Shown one piece after another: positions 52,577 through 60,695 of a DNA stretch of 64,000 bases (positions are counted from its first letter, which is position 1; the number at the start of each line of letters is the position of its first letter). The stretch is from Vibrio sp. RE88 (GTDB taxonomy: Bacteria; Pseudomonadota; Gammaproteobacteria; Enterobacterales; Vibrionaceae). Made by a program: the position numbers and the translations under genes. The stretch spans positions 1-64,000 of the forward strand of contig NZ_VTYQ01000009.1 in the NCBI RefSeq assembly GCF_013113835.1. Direction: 5' to 3'. The notes beneath the pieces are model-generated. The model had not been told where the DNA came from and ran no database searches. It worked only from the letters and a program-made list of their open reading frames with translations.

Positions 52577-52606
52577 GGGCCAGTGAAGCAAACTGGCCCT
52601 TTTTAT
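52577..52606 (+). terminator. tas terminator
   Basis: GGGCCAGT and ACTGGCCC with a 7-nt loop followed by TTTTTATT. It lies immediately beyond the end of the converging DUF1127 gene. Confidence 0.88.
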
Positions 52607-52857
52607 TACGTAGGTATTCGCGCACTGAGTACTCGACGAAGATGACGAATACGACGCTCGGCTTTGACGCTATCTGGCTCAGTTTGACCGACAGGTCGAC
52701 CATCTTGTTCTAAACCAATATCGCGTAGCAGGTGGGTATTTTCCCAAGGAATCTGAAACGCGCTGCGGCGAACCCGACGTTTCCATTCACGCTCTTCACG
52801 ACGTAGATCAGCTTTTACTAGTAGCGTAGCAAGTTTTAGATATACAGAATGACTCAT
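52606..52857 (-). CDS. DUF1127-domain small protein
   Basis: An 83-residue, strongly basic protein with Arg-rich helix (REEREWKRRVRRSAF, about 19-33) and the DUF1127 core LLRDIGLEQDGRP (about 43-55). DUF1127 proteins are small RNA-related or stress proteins with poorly defined roles (phosphate/carbon metabolism and sRNA turnover in other bacteria). TGGAGA lies 8 bases before the ATG. Upstream on the same strand come a 16-bp-arm hairpin and a 38-codon small ORF. Confidence 0.85.
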   Translation of the reverse strand: MSHSVYLKLATLLVKADLRREEREWKRRVRRSAFQIPWENTHLLRDIGLEQDGRPVGQTEPDSVKAERRIRHLRRVLSARIPT

Positions 52858-52924
52858 GATAATTCTCCAGTTGGATGATAGACAGCTGGGAAAAGATCAA
52901 CGAATAGACTGATAAAATGAGGAC

Positions 52925-52962
52925 ATTTTTAATTCGCTGCTTTCCCGCAGCCAATTAAAAAT
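52925..52962 (-). other. Long hairpin between the small ORF and the DUF1127 gene
   Basis: ATTTTTAATTCGCTGC (52925-52940) and GCAGCCAATTAAAAAT (52947-52962) pair over 16 bp with one mismatch and a 6-nt loop. There is no free U-run after the stem, so it is not a typical terminator, but its U-rich arm end could allow one. It may control readthrough into DUF1127. Confidence 0.7.
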
Positions 52963-52979
52963 AAATGGATACGGACTAA

Positions 52980-53096
52980 TTACATTACTTGGGCAGATCG
53001 GCGATCAAATGAAGCGGGCTTATGTTGTTTAGCCGCCATGATCGATACTTGATCGCAAGACGCAGTAATCAATGAATTGACGTTGAAATTTTTCAT
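52980..53096 (-). CDS. Small ORF, 38 codons, with perfect Shine-Dalgarno
   Basis: The ATG at 53096 is preceded by AGGAGG with a 6-base spacer, and the frame runs 38 codons to TAA. The peptide starts MKNFNVNSLITASCDQVSIM and ends DRRSAQVM; no hydrophobic membrane segment, one Cys, slightly basic end. A sigma-70 promoter lies 73-100 bp upstream. I do not recognise the family. It lies ahead of the DUF1127 gene and is most likely its leader or first cistron. Confidence 0.7.
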   Translation of the reverse strand: MKNFNVNSLITASCDQVSIMAAKQHKPASFDRRSAQVM

Positions 53097-53168
53097 TGTG
53101 CGCCTCCTAGCAATGTATTAATCCAAATAGAAAAGTGTTTCGATGTATGAGCTTGTACTCATGGTTAA

Positions 53169-53196
53169 ATTCTATGCATGGGCGATGATATTTCAA
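53169..53196 (-). promoter_or_regulatory. Promoter of the small ORF / DUF1127 unit
   Basis: On the minus strand TTGAAA (53191-53196) and TAGAAT (53169-53174) are 16 bp apart. The predicted transcript starts near 53162, giving a 65-nt 5' UTR. Confidence 0.6.
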
Positions 53197-53320
53197 CCAC
53201 TTTGTTGCATAAAATTAAAATACAATTTTTTAACCTAAAAATAACCATACCAAACTCATGAATATAAGATATTCCACTAGGTGATATAAGCTTCAACGAT
53301 TTATGCTCTATGAAAATAAA

Positions 53321-53348
53321 AAAACCACACTGCTGAGAGTGTGGCTTT
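53321..53348 (-). terminator. vpsR terminator
   Basis: CCACACT and AGTGTGG with a 6-nt loop, followed on the minus strand by a run of seven T. It lies 20 bp after the vpsR stop. Confidence 0.88.
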
Positions 53349-53367
53349 ATGTAAATAAAACAGCTAA

Positions 53368-54702
53368 TTACACTGTCGCATCACTAATTAAGTTATGTTT
53401 GTTAAGTAATCGGTACATAGTGGCACGCGATACACCCAACTCTTTCGCTGCCATTGAGACCTGACCAGAATGAGACTCCAGCACTAATAGAAGCGCATCA
53501 CGTTCACTGCGTTCACGAATGCTCTTCAAGCTGCGTTTGCCGTCACTGCGTTTAGGTAAATCGAGATGTTCTTCATCCAACATCACAGTTTCAGACATCA
53601 GAACAATACGCTTGATCTGATTCATCAACTCACGGACATTACCCGGCCAGTGATAACGCGTCAGAGCACGTGTAGCTTCTTCTGTGTAACTGCGAGCCTG
53701 AGCGTTGTATTCCTTAGAATATTCCTGAAGGAAATGACGCGCGAGAATCGCGATATCCCCCGCACGCTCTTTCAAGCTTGGCACATTGATGCGCAAGACA
53801 TTGATGTAGTGGTAAAGCTCTTCATTGAAATCACCATCAATCAACGCTTTTTCGATATCCGCCGAGTTGGCGGCCAGAATACGCACGTCGATTTCCTGAC
53901 GACCATTCACTGTCTCGATAGTCCCTTCCTGAAGGAATCGCAGCAAATTCAACTGCTGAGACTTAGGCAGAGTAAGAATATCGTTAAGCAGTATGGTGCC
54001 ACCATCCGCCTTTTCAAGAATCGAAGGCTCAGAGGCATCATCGCGGTTAATACCAAATAAATCGCTCTCAAGACGCCTTTCCGACATAGCGCGACAATTG
54101 ACAGAAATGAACTCTTTCTGCGCCCGAGAAGAGGTTTTATGCACGGCGCGAGCCACGGTTTCTTTGCCAGTACCACTCTCTCCGTAAATCAGAATGCTGA
54201 CGTCAGTTGGACCGATACGTTTGATCTGATCGCGCAGACGCTTCATTGGGATCGACTCTCCAATCAGCCCCATGTCATTATTGCTGCCATAGTGTGGCCA
54301 AACTTTTTTCTCTAACTTGAGCATACCAAGTTGATGGCCAATAGTGCTGAGAAGCTGAGCATCCGGGATTGGCGCAGTGAAAAAGTCGATACAAAAGTTA
54401 ACGATAAACTGGCAAATGGTATCTGAACTTAACTGCGATTCACGAATAAACGCGAGCCAACGGACTTGCTTATGGTTACTCACCAAATTCGCAATACCAT
54501 TGAGACTGAACTCATCATGACTAAGGTCGACGATGCCAATGCAAGGCCCTGTTTCGCTGAACAAAGCGTCTGCTTTGCGTAAATCTGCACACTGAGTACA
54601 ACGCCATCCTACTTGCTCTAACACCGACAGCCAGGGCTCATACGTACCACCGACAACGATAAGTGAACCAGGAATGGAGTCCATTCGGAACTGACTAGCC
54701 AT
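53368..54702 (-). CDS. vpsR: Biofilm regulator VpsR
   Basis: A 444-residue enhancer-binding-protein-like activator of exopolysaccharide genes that binds c-di-GMP. Order: degenerate REC domain (about 10-130), AAA+ domain (about 145-370; Walker A GESGTGKE near 173) and a Fis-type HTH (about 400-440, KELGVSRATMYRLLNKH). The sigma-54-contacting GAFTGA loop is missing: LESDLFG is followed by INRDDASEPS. Walker B reads ILLNDIL instead of LFLDEI. Both fit VpsR, which acts with sigma-70 RNA polymerase rather than sigma-54. It stands alone between two terminators. With MbaA and the PilZ protein it is one of three c-di-GMP-linked genes in the window. Confidence 0.93.
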   Translation of the reverse strand: MASQFRMDSIPGSLIVVGGTYEPWLSVLEQVGWRCTQCADLRKADALFSETGPCIGIVDLSHDEFSLNGIANLVSNHKQVRWLAFIRESQLSSDTICQFIVNFCIDFFTAPIPDAQLLSTIGHQLGMLKLEKKVWPHYGSNNDMGLIGESIPMKRLRDQIKRIGPTDVSILIYGESGTGKETVARAVHKTSSRAQKEFISVNCRAMSERRLESDLFGINRDDASEPSILEKADGGTILLNDILTLPKSQQLNLLRFLQEGTIETVNGRQEIDVRILAANSADIEKALIDGDFNEELYHYINVLRINVPSLKERAGDIAILARHFLQEYSKEYNAQARSYTEEATRALTRYHWPGNVRELMNQIKRIVLMSETVMLDEEHLDLPKRSDGKRSLKSIRERSERDALLLVLESHSGQVSMAAKELGVSRATMYRLLNKHNLISDATV

Positions 54703-55004
54703 GAAATGTATCCCTATTGATTCAAATTTTAATGCTGTGCCTCCAGAGGCACCAAAACTTAGCCGTTACATTATAGAGACTCGGCAAGATAATCTGTCTC
54801 ATTACTAAGACTAGCCAGTGAATTATATAAATTCCAAACGACAATGCGATCAACATTCAACACGAGTATGCATCTCTCGGCACAAAACGAGACATAGTGC
54901 TAAAGCTCTATTGCAACAATTTCAGACATTGCATCTCCGCCAGATAAAAAAATCCGGTATAAGCGTTGCCTATACCGGATTCTGTTTAAAACAATGTCGA
55001 CATG
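54703..55004. other. vpsR promoter region and MATE-gene end
   Basis: A 302 bp gap without a gene. On the minus strand TATAAT (54770-54775) is a perfect -10 with no good -35, consistent with an activated promoter for vpsR. A 16-bp palindrome GTGCCTCCAGAGGCAC (54737-54752) lies between this -10 and the vpsR start, within the predicted leader. The left part also holds the MATE terminator. Confidence 0.5.
54945..54981 (-). terminator. MATE gene terminator
   Basis: AATCCGGTATA and TATACCGGATT with a 9-nt loop; the T-run is on the minus-strand side. It lies 24 bp after the MATE stop. Confidence 0.88.
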
Positions 55005-56342
55005 TTATGCCAATGCTTGTTCTGACGGCTGTACGTTATAACGTCGAATGTCTTTTAATAGCATCATCGCCACAACAATACTCAGCGCGATGTTTGACAG
55101 CGGGTAGGCAATCCAGATTCCTGGAACGCCCATCAGCTTAGGCATTATGTACAAGAAAGGTAACTGAATCAGCATATTACCTATAGTGACAAACATGGCT
55201 TTGCTGCCTTTATTGATCGCCTGATAGTAGGCTCCGGCAACAACAAGGAATCCATCCAACGCAAGCGCAAACATGTGTAATCGAATGCCAAGAATCGTAT
55301 TATCGATCAATTGAGTATCCGTTGAGTTAAATACAGACACAAACTCGCGTGGGAAGATATTCAGCAAAAGCACAAACGCCATTCCGATGACCACAGAGCT
55401 GACCATCGCCACTTTGAGCAACTTGCGAATATTGGCCTGATGGCGTGCACCATGGTTATAGCTCACCAGTGGTTGCATACCGTTGGCGATACCCTCGGCG
55501 GTCAGATAATACACGGTCACGATATAGCCCAAAATGGCATAGGCACCAATCAAGAGCTGATCGCCATATTGAGCAAACAAGCTATTGTGCAACGCCACCA
55601 TCATCGAACCATAGGCGTACATAAAAAAGCTGGATGTACCGATGGAAAATATCTGAGGCACTAGCGCCAACTTAAGTTTCAGCTCATGAATTCGTAGGCG
55701 AAGTTTGGCTCTGTGTGAGAAGAAGTACCCTACTCCCAATATGGTAACAACCATCTGAGCAATTCCGGTCGCAATCGCCGCACCAGTCAGCTCCCAACCT
55801 AACCAAGCGATAAATAGGTAGTCGAGCACAATGTTGATTAGCGCCCCCACGACCATCAACATAGTCGCCAAATTTGGGCTGTCGTCATTACGCAGTAAGA
55901 ACGGCATAGCAATCGAGCCAAGGGTAAATACGCTGGCACCTATCAAGATGTGCAGATACTGTAACCCTAAGTCAAACACGCGTCCTTCAGCGCCCTGCCA
56001 ACGCAAGAAGTCATCAGCGAAGAAAAACAGTAACCCAGACACCACAGGGGTTAACGCCAGTAAGAGTACCAAACCTGTCGCCAGAGTTTGTTTCGCACCT
56101 AGTGCGTCTTTTTCACCTTGACGAATCGACACCATCGCCCCGGTACCCACGCCTACCAGCATGCCAATTCCTAGAATTGAGCCGATCACGGGCCAGGCAA
56201 CATTGATTCCTGCGAGCCCATCAGCGCCAACATAGCGACCAATAAATACACCATCGACCACCTGATACAAACCATTGACCAGCATGGCAGCGACGGTGGG
56301 AATTGTGTATTTCCAAAACTGTTTATATATGGAAGTTTGCAT
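55005..56342 (-). CDS. MATE-family multidrug efflux protein
   Basis: A 445-residue inner-membrane protein with 12 predicted hydrophobic segments in two MatE halves. It resembles the DinF/VmrA branch (IPTVAAMLVNGLYQVVDGVF at TM1, QPLVSYNHGARHQANIRK after TM7). It should export cationic drugs or dyes with Na+ or H+ exchange. I chose the ATG at 56342, close behind GTGAGG; an in-frame ATG at 56354 lacks one. A 17-bp palindrome shared with the marR-type gene lies directly upstream, so repression by that regulator is likely. Substrate unknown. Confidence 0.88.
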   Translation of the reverse strand: MQTSIYKQFWKYTIPTVAAMLVNGLYQVVDGVFIGRYVGADGLAGINVAWPVIGSILGIGMLVGVGTGAMVSIRQGEKDALGAKQTLATGLVLLLALTPVVSGLLFFFADDFLRWQGAEGRVFDLGLQYLHILIGASVFTLGSIAMPFLLRNDDSPNLATMLMVVGALINIVLDYLFIAWLGWELTGAAIATGIAQMVVTILGVGYFFSHRAKLRLRIHELKLKLALVPQIFSIGTSSFFMYAYGSMMVALHNSLFAQYGDQLLIGAYAILGYIVTVYYLTAEGIANGMQPLVSYNHGARHQANIRKLLKVAMVSSVVIGMAFVLLLNIFPREFVSVFNSTDTQLIDNTILGIRLHMFALALDGFLVVAGAYYQAINKGSKAMFVTIGNMLIQLPFLYIMPKLMGVPGIWIAYPLSNIALSIVVAMMLLKDIRRYNVQPSEQALA

Positions 56343-56355
56343 TTCCCTCACCATA

Positions 56356-56372
56356 AGTTAGCTAGGCTAACT
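56356..56372 (-). promoter_or_regulatory. MarR-type operator of the MATE gene
   Basis: AGTTAGCTAGGCTAACT is a near-perfect palindrome directly before the MATE start. The same sequence with one central change lies before the marR-type gene (56834-56850). Confidence 0.75.
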
Positions 56373-56402
56373 AAATAGTTAAATTGAAAATTGTTGAACC
56401 TG

Positions 56403-56816
56403 TTAGCCTTTTAGTGACTTTTCCAACAGAGATACAAGCTGCCCTGCTTCTTGTTCCGTCAGTTTGTTGCTCATCGCTTGCGCAATATGCTGATAAACTA
56501 ACTGTTCTTTCGATAAATCCTTTAACACCTGCTTACTCAGTATGACTCGCTTTGAACGTGCATCCTGCAGACATGAGATACGTGAAACTAACCCTTTCTT
56601 TTGCAACCGCGCGACCATATTCGACGCGGACGGTTTGGTTACTTTCATCTCATTGGCTAGGTCAGTGATACGAATTCCTTCCGGAAATTCTTCGATGACC
56701 CTCAAGTAGTCATACTCGTTAAAACTCAATAGAGATAAAGGGTCTTCTTTAGCATGCACTCGCCACGCTTTGGCGCAAAAACGTTCCAGTTCTATCAGGC
56801 AGTTTTCCAGAGCCAT
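56403..56816 (-). CDS. MarR-family transcriptional regulator
   Basis: A 137-residue winged-helix protein. The recognition region IRITDLANEMKVTKPSASNM (about 52-71) is followed by the wing LVSRISCLQDARSKRVILS, with the conserved DxR. It precedes the MATE gene on the same strand with a 60 bp gap. An identical 17-bp palindrome sits before each gene, so it most likely represses itself and the pump and is released by a pump substrate. Ligand unknown. Confidence 0.9.
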   Translation of the reverse strand: MALENCLIELERFCAKAWRVHAKEDPLSLLSFNEYDYLRVIEEFPEGIRITDLANEMKVTKPSASNMVARLQKKGLVSRISCLQDARSKRVILSKQVLKDLSKEQLVYQHIAQAMSNKLTEQEAGQLVSLLEKSLKG

Positions 56817-56833
56817 AAGATCTCAGTACTTTT

Positions 56834-56850
56834 AGTTAGCAAGGCTAACT
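56834..56850 (-). promoter_or_regulatory. MarR-type operator of the marR-type gene
   Basis: AGTTAGCAAGGCTAACT, 18 bp upstream of the marR-type start, repeats the operator seen before the MATE gene. Confidence 0.75.
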
Positions 56851-56883
56851 ATTTTAGTGATAGTTAAAATAAATGGCAATAAA

Positions 56884-56908
56884 AAAACCGCTGCGGGACA
56901 GCGGTTTT
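56884..56908 (-). terminator. nlpI terminator
   Basis: AAAACCGCTG and CAGCGGTTTT with a 5-nt loop; the minus strand continues with T residues. Confidence 0.85.
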
Positions 56909-56924
56909 ATCATTCAATATTGAT

Positions 56925-57842
56925 TCAGTTGGAGGCTTGTTGTTGATCCTGAGCCTTTTTGGCTAACTGTTCTTCCTTGACCTCATTGTAAATTCGGGTC
57001 AATTCCAAGAACGAATAACGATGCTCAACGTACTCATACACGTTAAACGAAATAGCGAGTTTGTAGAGGGAGATTGCACTCGCGTAGTCACCTTGGCTCT
57101 GGTAACGCTTGCCGAGGTAGAAATACGCTTCTGTTAGACGTTGCGCTAACAAGGTATTGTCACGTGTACCGACTAAGATCGCTTTGAAAGCTTCATCTTC
57201 CGAGATTTCACCTAAGGTGATTGCCACTAGCACCCAGCCCCACTGTTCGTCACGTTGCTCATAACGGTACATTAGCTCTGCAGTGGCTGCCTGAGGATCT
57301 TTTTCCGATTTAACAATATATAGCCAAAGTGCTCGGAAAGGGTCTGCTGTATCTTCTTGGTAATGCTCTGTCATATCTTCTAATGCAAGATCGATACGAC
57401 CACCGTAATACAATGCAATCGCACGATTTCGGGCTGCATAGGAGTTTGCAGGGTCAAGCTCCAAAGTAGAGTCAAACGCATCGTAGGCAGCGTCATACTC
57501 TCCAACCTGAGTGAAGTAAACACCAAGTAAGTTAAACAGATCTGGCTGCGCAGGGTTAAGCGACAGTGATTGATTGTAATCTAGTCTGGCCAAATCGCGC
57601 AGGCCTACACTATCGTAGTAATTACCACGCTCATAAAGCATCTTCGCCCGGACTTCTTTAGGAAGATCCTGACGTTGAAGTAACTGACTCAAACGAGCGA
57701 TCTGCACTTCTTGCTGAACGCTTGCTTGCAACGGCACAGCCATTGGTGGGTAAAGCCACTCAGCGCTGTTATTTGATGTAGTGGCACAACCTGCCGTCAC
57801 CAATAACGCTAAACTAAGTGTTGCGGTTTGAAACCATTTCAC
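56925..57842 (-). CDS. nlpI: Outer-membrane lipoprotein NlpI
   Basis: TPR lipoprotein of 305 residues that scaffolds peptidoglycan hydrolases and proteases such as Prc. The signal peptide MKWFQTATLSLALLVTAGC ends in lipobox TAGC (Cys19). At least four TPR-like repeats follow (about 60-200, for example FNLLGVYFTQVGEYDAAYDA and NRAIALYYGGRIDLALED). It lies downstream of pnp on the same strand, as in E. coli, with a terminator between. Confidence 0.95.
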   Translation of the reverse strand: MKWFQTATLSLALLVTAGCATTSNNSAEWLYPPMAVPLQASVQQEVQIARLSQLLQRQDLPKEVRAKMLYERGNYYDSVGLRDLARLDYNQSLSLNPAQPDLFNLLGVYFTQVGEYDAAYDAFDSTLELDPANSYAARNRAIALYYGGRIDLALEDMTEHYQEDTADPFRALWLYIVKSEKDPQAATAELMYRYEQRDEQWGWVLVAITLGEISEDEAFKAILVGTRDNTLLAQRLTEAYFYLGKRYQSQGDYASAISLYKLAISFNVYEYVEHRYSFLELTRIYNEVKEEQLAKKAQDQQQASN

Positions 57843-57894
57843 AAATAAGTACTCCTGTTGCTGAGCACGCTGCTCAGTATCGGCCGCATTAAAA

Positions 57895-57917
57895 AAGGGA
57901 GCGTAATGCTCCCTTTA
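57895..57917 (-). terminator. pnp terminator
   Basis: AAAGGGAGC and GCTCCCTTT with a GTAAT loop; T-run on the minus-strand side, 60 bp after the pnp stop. Confidence 0.85.
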
Positions 57918-57976
57918 TAACATGCTTTTAGCAAAATAGGCTAATTCACCGAACCAGCCCATTTACCAGTATCGCA

Positions 57977-60109
57977 TTATGCGTCTGTTGCTGGTTTCTC
58001 TTCAGCAGATGCTTCTTCAGTCTTTTCAACTGCTTCTTTCATGCTTAGACGTACACGGCCCTGACGGTCGATTTCAAGTACTTTAACTTGAACTTCTTGA
58101 CCTTCAGCTAGGTAGTCAGACACTTTCTCAACACGCTTGTCAGCGATTTGAGAGATGTGTACTAGACCGTCTTTACCTGGCAGGATAGTTACGAATGCAC
58201 CGAAGTCTGCTAGACGCGCTACTTTACCTGTGTAGATGCGGCCAACTTCAACTTCTGCCGTGATCTCTTCGATACGACGGATTGCTTCTTTCGCAGCTGT
58301 ACCTTCAGTTGCAGCAATCTTGATTGTACCGTCGTCTTCGATTTCGATAGTTGTGCCAGTCTCTTCAGTTAGAGCACGGATAACTGCACCACCTTTACCG
58401 ATAACGTCTTTGATCTTCTCAGCGCTGATCTTCATTGTGTGAATACGCGGAGCGAACTCAGAGATATCGTCACGAGCACCAGAGATAGCTTCATCCATTA
58501 CAGATAGGATGTGCTTACGTGCACCTTGCGCTTGGTTAAGAGCAATTTGCATAATCTCTTTAGTGATACCTTCGATCTTGATGTCCATCTGAAGTGCAGT
58601 GATACCAGTGTTAGTACCTGCTACTTTAAAGTCCATGTCACCTAGGTGGTCTTCGTCACCAAGGATGTCAGAAAGGACAACGAAATCGTCGCCTTCTTTA
58701 ACAAGACCCATTGCGATACCCGCAACAGAAGACTTGATTGGAACACCAGCATCCATAAGCGCTAGAGACGTACCACATACAGAAGCCATTGAAGAAGAAC
58801 CGTTAGATTCTGTGATTTCTGATACTACACGTACTGTGTATGGGAACTCGTCTACAGATGGCATTACTGCAGCAATACCACGCTTAGCTAGTTTACCGTG
58901 GCCGATTTCACGACGCTTAGGAGAACCTACAAAACCAGTCTCACCTACACAGTATGGAGGGAAGTTGTAGTGTAGTAGGAAGTGATCTTTACGCTCACCC
59001 GTTAGCTCGTCGATGATTTGAGCATCGCGCTGCGTACCTAGAGTCGCAGTTACTAGCGCCTGAGTTTCACCACGAGTGAATAGTGATGAACCGTGAGTAC
59101 GTGGAAGAACACCAGTACGTACGTCTAGCGCACGAACCATGTCTTTTTCACGACCGTCGATACGTGGGTTACCAGCGATGATGCTGCGACGTACCACTGT
59201 CTTCTCTAGATCGTGGAAGATAGTGTGGATTTCTTTTGTGTTTGCTTCTGGATCTTCAGCAAGAAGAACTTCGTTTACTTCACCAGCAATCTCGTGGATG
59301 CGGTCGTAACGAGCCATCTTCTCAGTGATTTGGTAAGCTTCAACTAGCTTAGCTTCAGCAAGTTCAGCGATCTTGTTTACAAGCGTTGTGTTCTCTTCTG
59401 GAGCAACCCAATCCCAAGCAGGAGTAGCAACTTCAGCTTTGAATTCGTTGATCGCATTGATTACAACTTGCTGTTGATCGTGACCGTAAACCACTGCTGA
59501 TAGCATCTCTTCTTCAGTTAGGTTGTCAGCTTCTGACTCAACCATAAGAACAGCGCCTTCAGTACCCGCAACAACTAGGTCTAGCTTAGACGTTTCTAGT
59601 TCAGTGTTGCTTGGGTTAAGCACAAGTTGACCGTCGATGTGACCAACACGTGCCGCACCGATAGGACCGTTGAACGGGATACCAGAGATAGCAAGTGCCG
59701 CTGACGTACCGATCATTGTTACGATGTCAGGTTGAACGTCTGGATTTACAGACACAACTGTCGCGATAACTTGAACTTCGTTTTTGAATGCATCTGGGAA
59801 AAGTGGACGGATTGGACGGTCGATTAGACGAGCCGTTAGCGTTTCACCTTCAGAAGGGCGACCTTCACGTTTGAAGAAACCACCAGGGATTTTGCCCGCA
59901 GCGTAAGTACGCTCTTGATAGTTAACCGTTAGAGGGAAGAAGTCTTGACCTTCTACCGCTTCTTTTTTACCTACAACAGATACGAATACCGCAGTATCGT
60001 CCATTGTCACCATAACTGCTGCTGTAGCTTGACGTGCAATAACGCCAGTTTCTAGAGTAACCGTGTGGTTACCGTACTGGAACGTTTTAACAACTGGTTT
60101 TTCGAACAT
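57977..60109 (-). CDS. pnp: Polyribonucleotide nucleotidyltransferase Pnp
   Basis: Phosphorolytic 3'-5' exoribonuclease and degradosome component. The 710 residues have two RNase PH domains (about 1-140 and 310-540, with FFKREGRPSEGETLTARLID and RGETQALVTATLGT), a KH domain (VIGKGGAVIRAL near residue 560) and an S1 domain (about 620-690, GRIYTGKVARLADFGAFV). The ATG at 60109 has AAGGAA 7 bases upstream and gives the conserved MFEKPVVKTF start; an in-frame ATG at 60133 adds eight residues without support. The 5' leader has a long stem-loop. Confidence 0.96.
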   Translation of the reverse strand: MFEKPVVKTFQYGNHTVTLETGVIARQATAAVMVTMDDTAVFVSVVGKKEAVEGQDFFPLTVNYQERTYAAGKIPGGFFKREGRPSEGETLTARLIDRPIRPLFPDAFKNEVQVIATVVSVNPDVQPDIVTMIGTSAALAISGIPFNGPIGAARVGHIDGQLVLNPSNTELETSKLDLVVAGTEGAVLMVESEADNLTEEEMLSAVVYGHDQQQVVINAINEFKAEVATPAWDWVAPEENTTLVNKIAELAEAKLVEAYQITEKMARYDRIHEIAGEVNEVLLAEDPEANTKEIHTIFHDLEKTVVRRSIIAGNPRIDGREKDMVRALDVRTGVLPRTHGSSLFTRGETQALVTATLGTQRDAQIIDELTGERKDHFLLHYNFPPYCVGETGFVGSPKRREIGHGKLAKRGIAAVMPSVDEFPYTVRVVSEITESNGSSSMASVCGTSLALMDAGVPIKSSVAGIAMGLVKEGDDFVVLSDILGDEDHLGDMDFKVAGTNTGITALQMDIKIEGITKEIMQIALNQAQGARKHILSVMDEAISGARDDISEFAPRIHTMKISAEKIKDVIGKGGAVIRALTEETGTTIEIEDDGTIKIAATEGTAAKEAIRRIEEITAEVEVGRIYTGKVARLADFGAFVTILPGKDGLVHISQIADKRVEKVSDYLAEGQEVQVKVLEIDRQGRVRLSMKEAVEKTEEASAEEKPATDA

Positions 60110-60180
60110 TGTTATTCCTTGTTTCTGAGGCATCCAAATGGGGCTCAGATAGTGTTAATTGACACTCAAGGCACTACAAA

Positions 60181-60262
60181 TCGCGACTAGTAAAAACGCA
60201 CTGTTGCTATCCGAAACTTAAGGAGAGGCAATGTCATTTTTAATAGTCGCGACCTTTTGGTC
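60181..60262 (-). promoter_or_regulatory. pnp leader stem-loops, probable RNase III/PNPase autoregulation site
   Basis: TCGCGACTA (60181-60189) and TAGTCGCGA (60244-60252) form a 9-bp stem closing a 54-nt partly paired loop. A second small hairpin GACC-TTTT-GGTC (60251-60262) overlaps its base. The region lies 72-153 nt upstream of the pnp start. In E. coli, RNase III cuts a similar leader stem so that PNPase can repress its own mRNA; the same is inferred here. Confidence 0.6.
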
Positions 60263-60374
60263 GACGAGGTTGACTGTAATGCAATGAGTTTTTGCTTTTA
60301 ATACTCAAACAACATGAGTATGGGCGTGCGTATTATAACGGGATAAAACGGATTTGGCTAAATTTAGGCAACAA

Positions 60375-60397
60375 AAAAGGGGCAAAAAGCCCCTTTT
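60375..60397 (-). terminator. rpsO terminator
   Basis: AAAAGGGGC and GCCCCTTTT with an A5 loop, T-run on the minus-strand side, 29 bp after the rpsO stop. Confidence 0.9.
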
Positions 60398-60425
60398 CCG
60401 ACAAACTGCTCTATGCAGTCGCTAA

Positions 60426-60695
60426 TTAGCGACGTAGGCCTAGACGCTTGATTAGGTCGTGGTAACGATCTAGATCTTTACCTTTTAGGTAATCTAGAAG
60501 TTTACGACGACGAGAAACCATACGTAGAAGACCACGACGGCTGTGGTGATCGCCTTTATGCGCTTTGAAGTGACCTTGTAGGTGGTTGATAGAAGCTGTA
60601 AGTAGAGCTACTTGTACTTCTGGTGAACCAGTGTCGCCTTCGCCACGTGCGTAATCTGCAACGATTGCTGCTTTAGTTTCTGCATTCAGAGACAT
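60426..60695 (-). CDS. rpsO: 30S ribosomal protein S15
   Basis: An 89-residue primary 16S-binding protein with start MSLNAETKAAIVADYARGEG and the RNA-binding HHSRRGLLRMVSRRRKLLDY region. AGGAGAG lies 5 bases before the ATG. The rpsO-pnp order with a terminator between them is the universal enterobacterial and Vibrio arrangement. The gap to the next gene (60696-60910, 215 bp) is divergent and contains its promoter. Confidence 0.97.
   Translation of the reverse strand: MSLNAETKAAIVADYARGEGDTGSPEVQVALLTASINHLQGHFKAHKGDHHSRRGLLRMVSRRRKLLDYLKGKDLDRYHDLIKRLGLRR

Noticed and set aside
54818..55141. A 107-codon plus-strand frame between vpsR and the MATE gene
   Set aside because: It runs across the MATE terminator and into the MATE coding region in antisense; no support.
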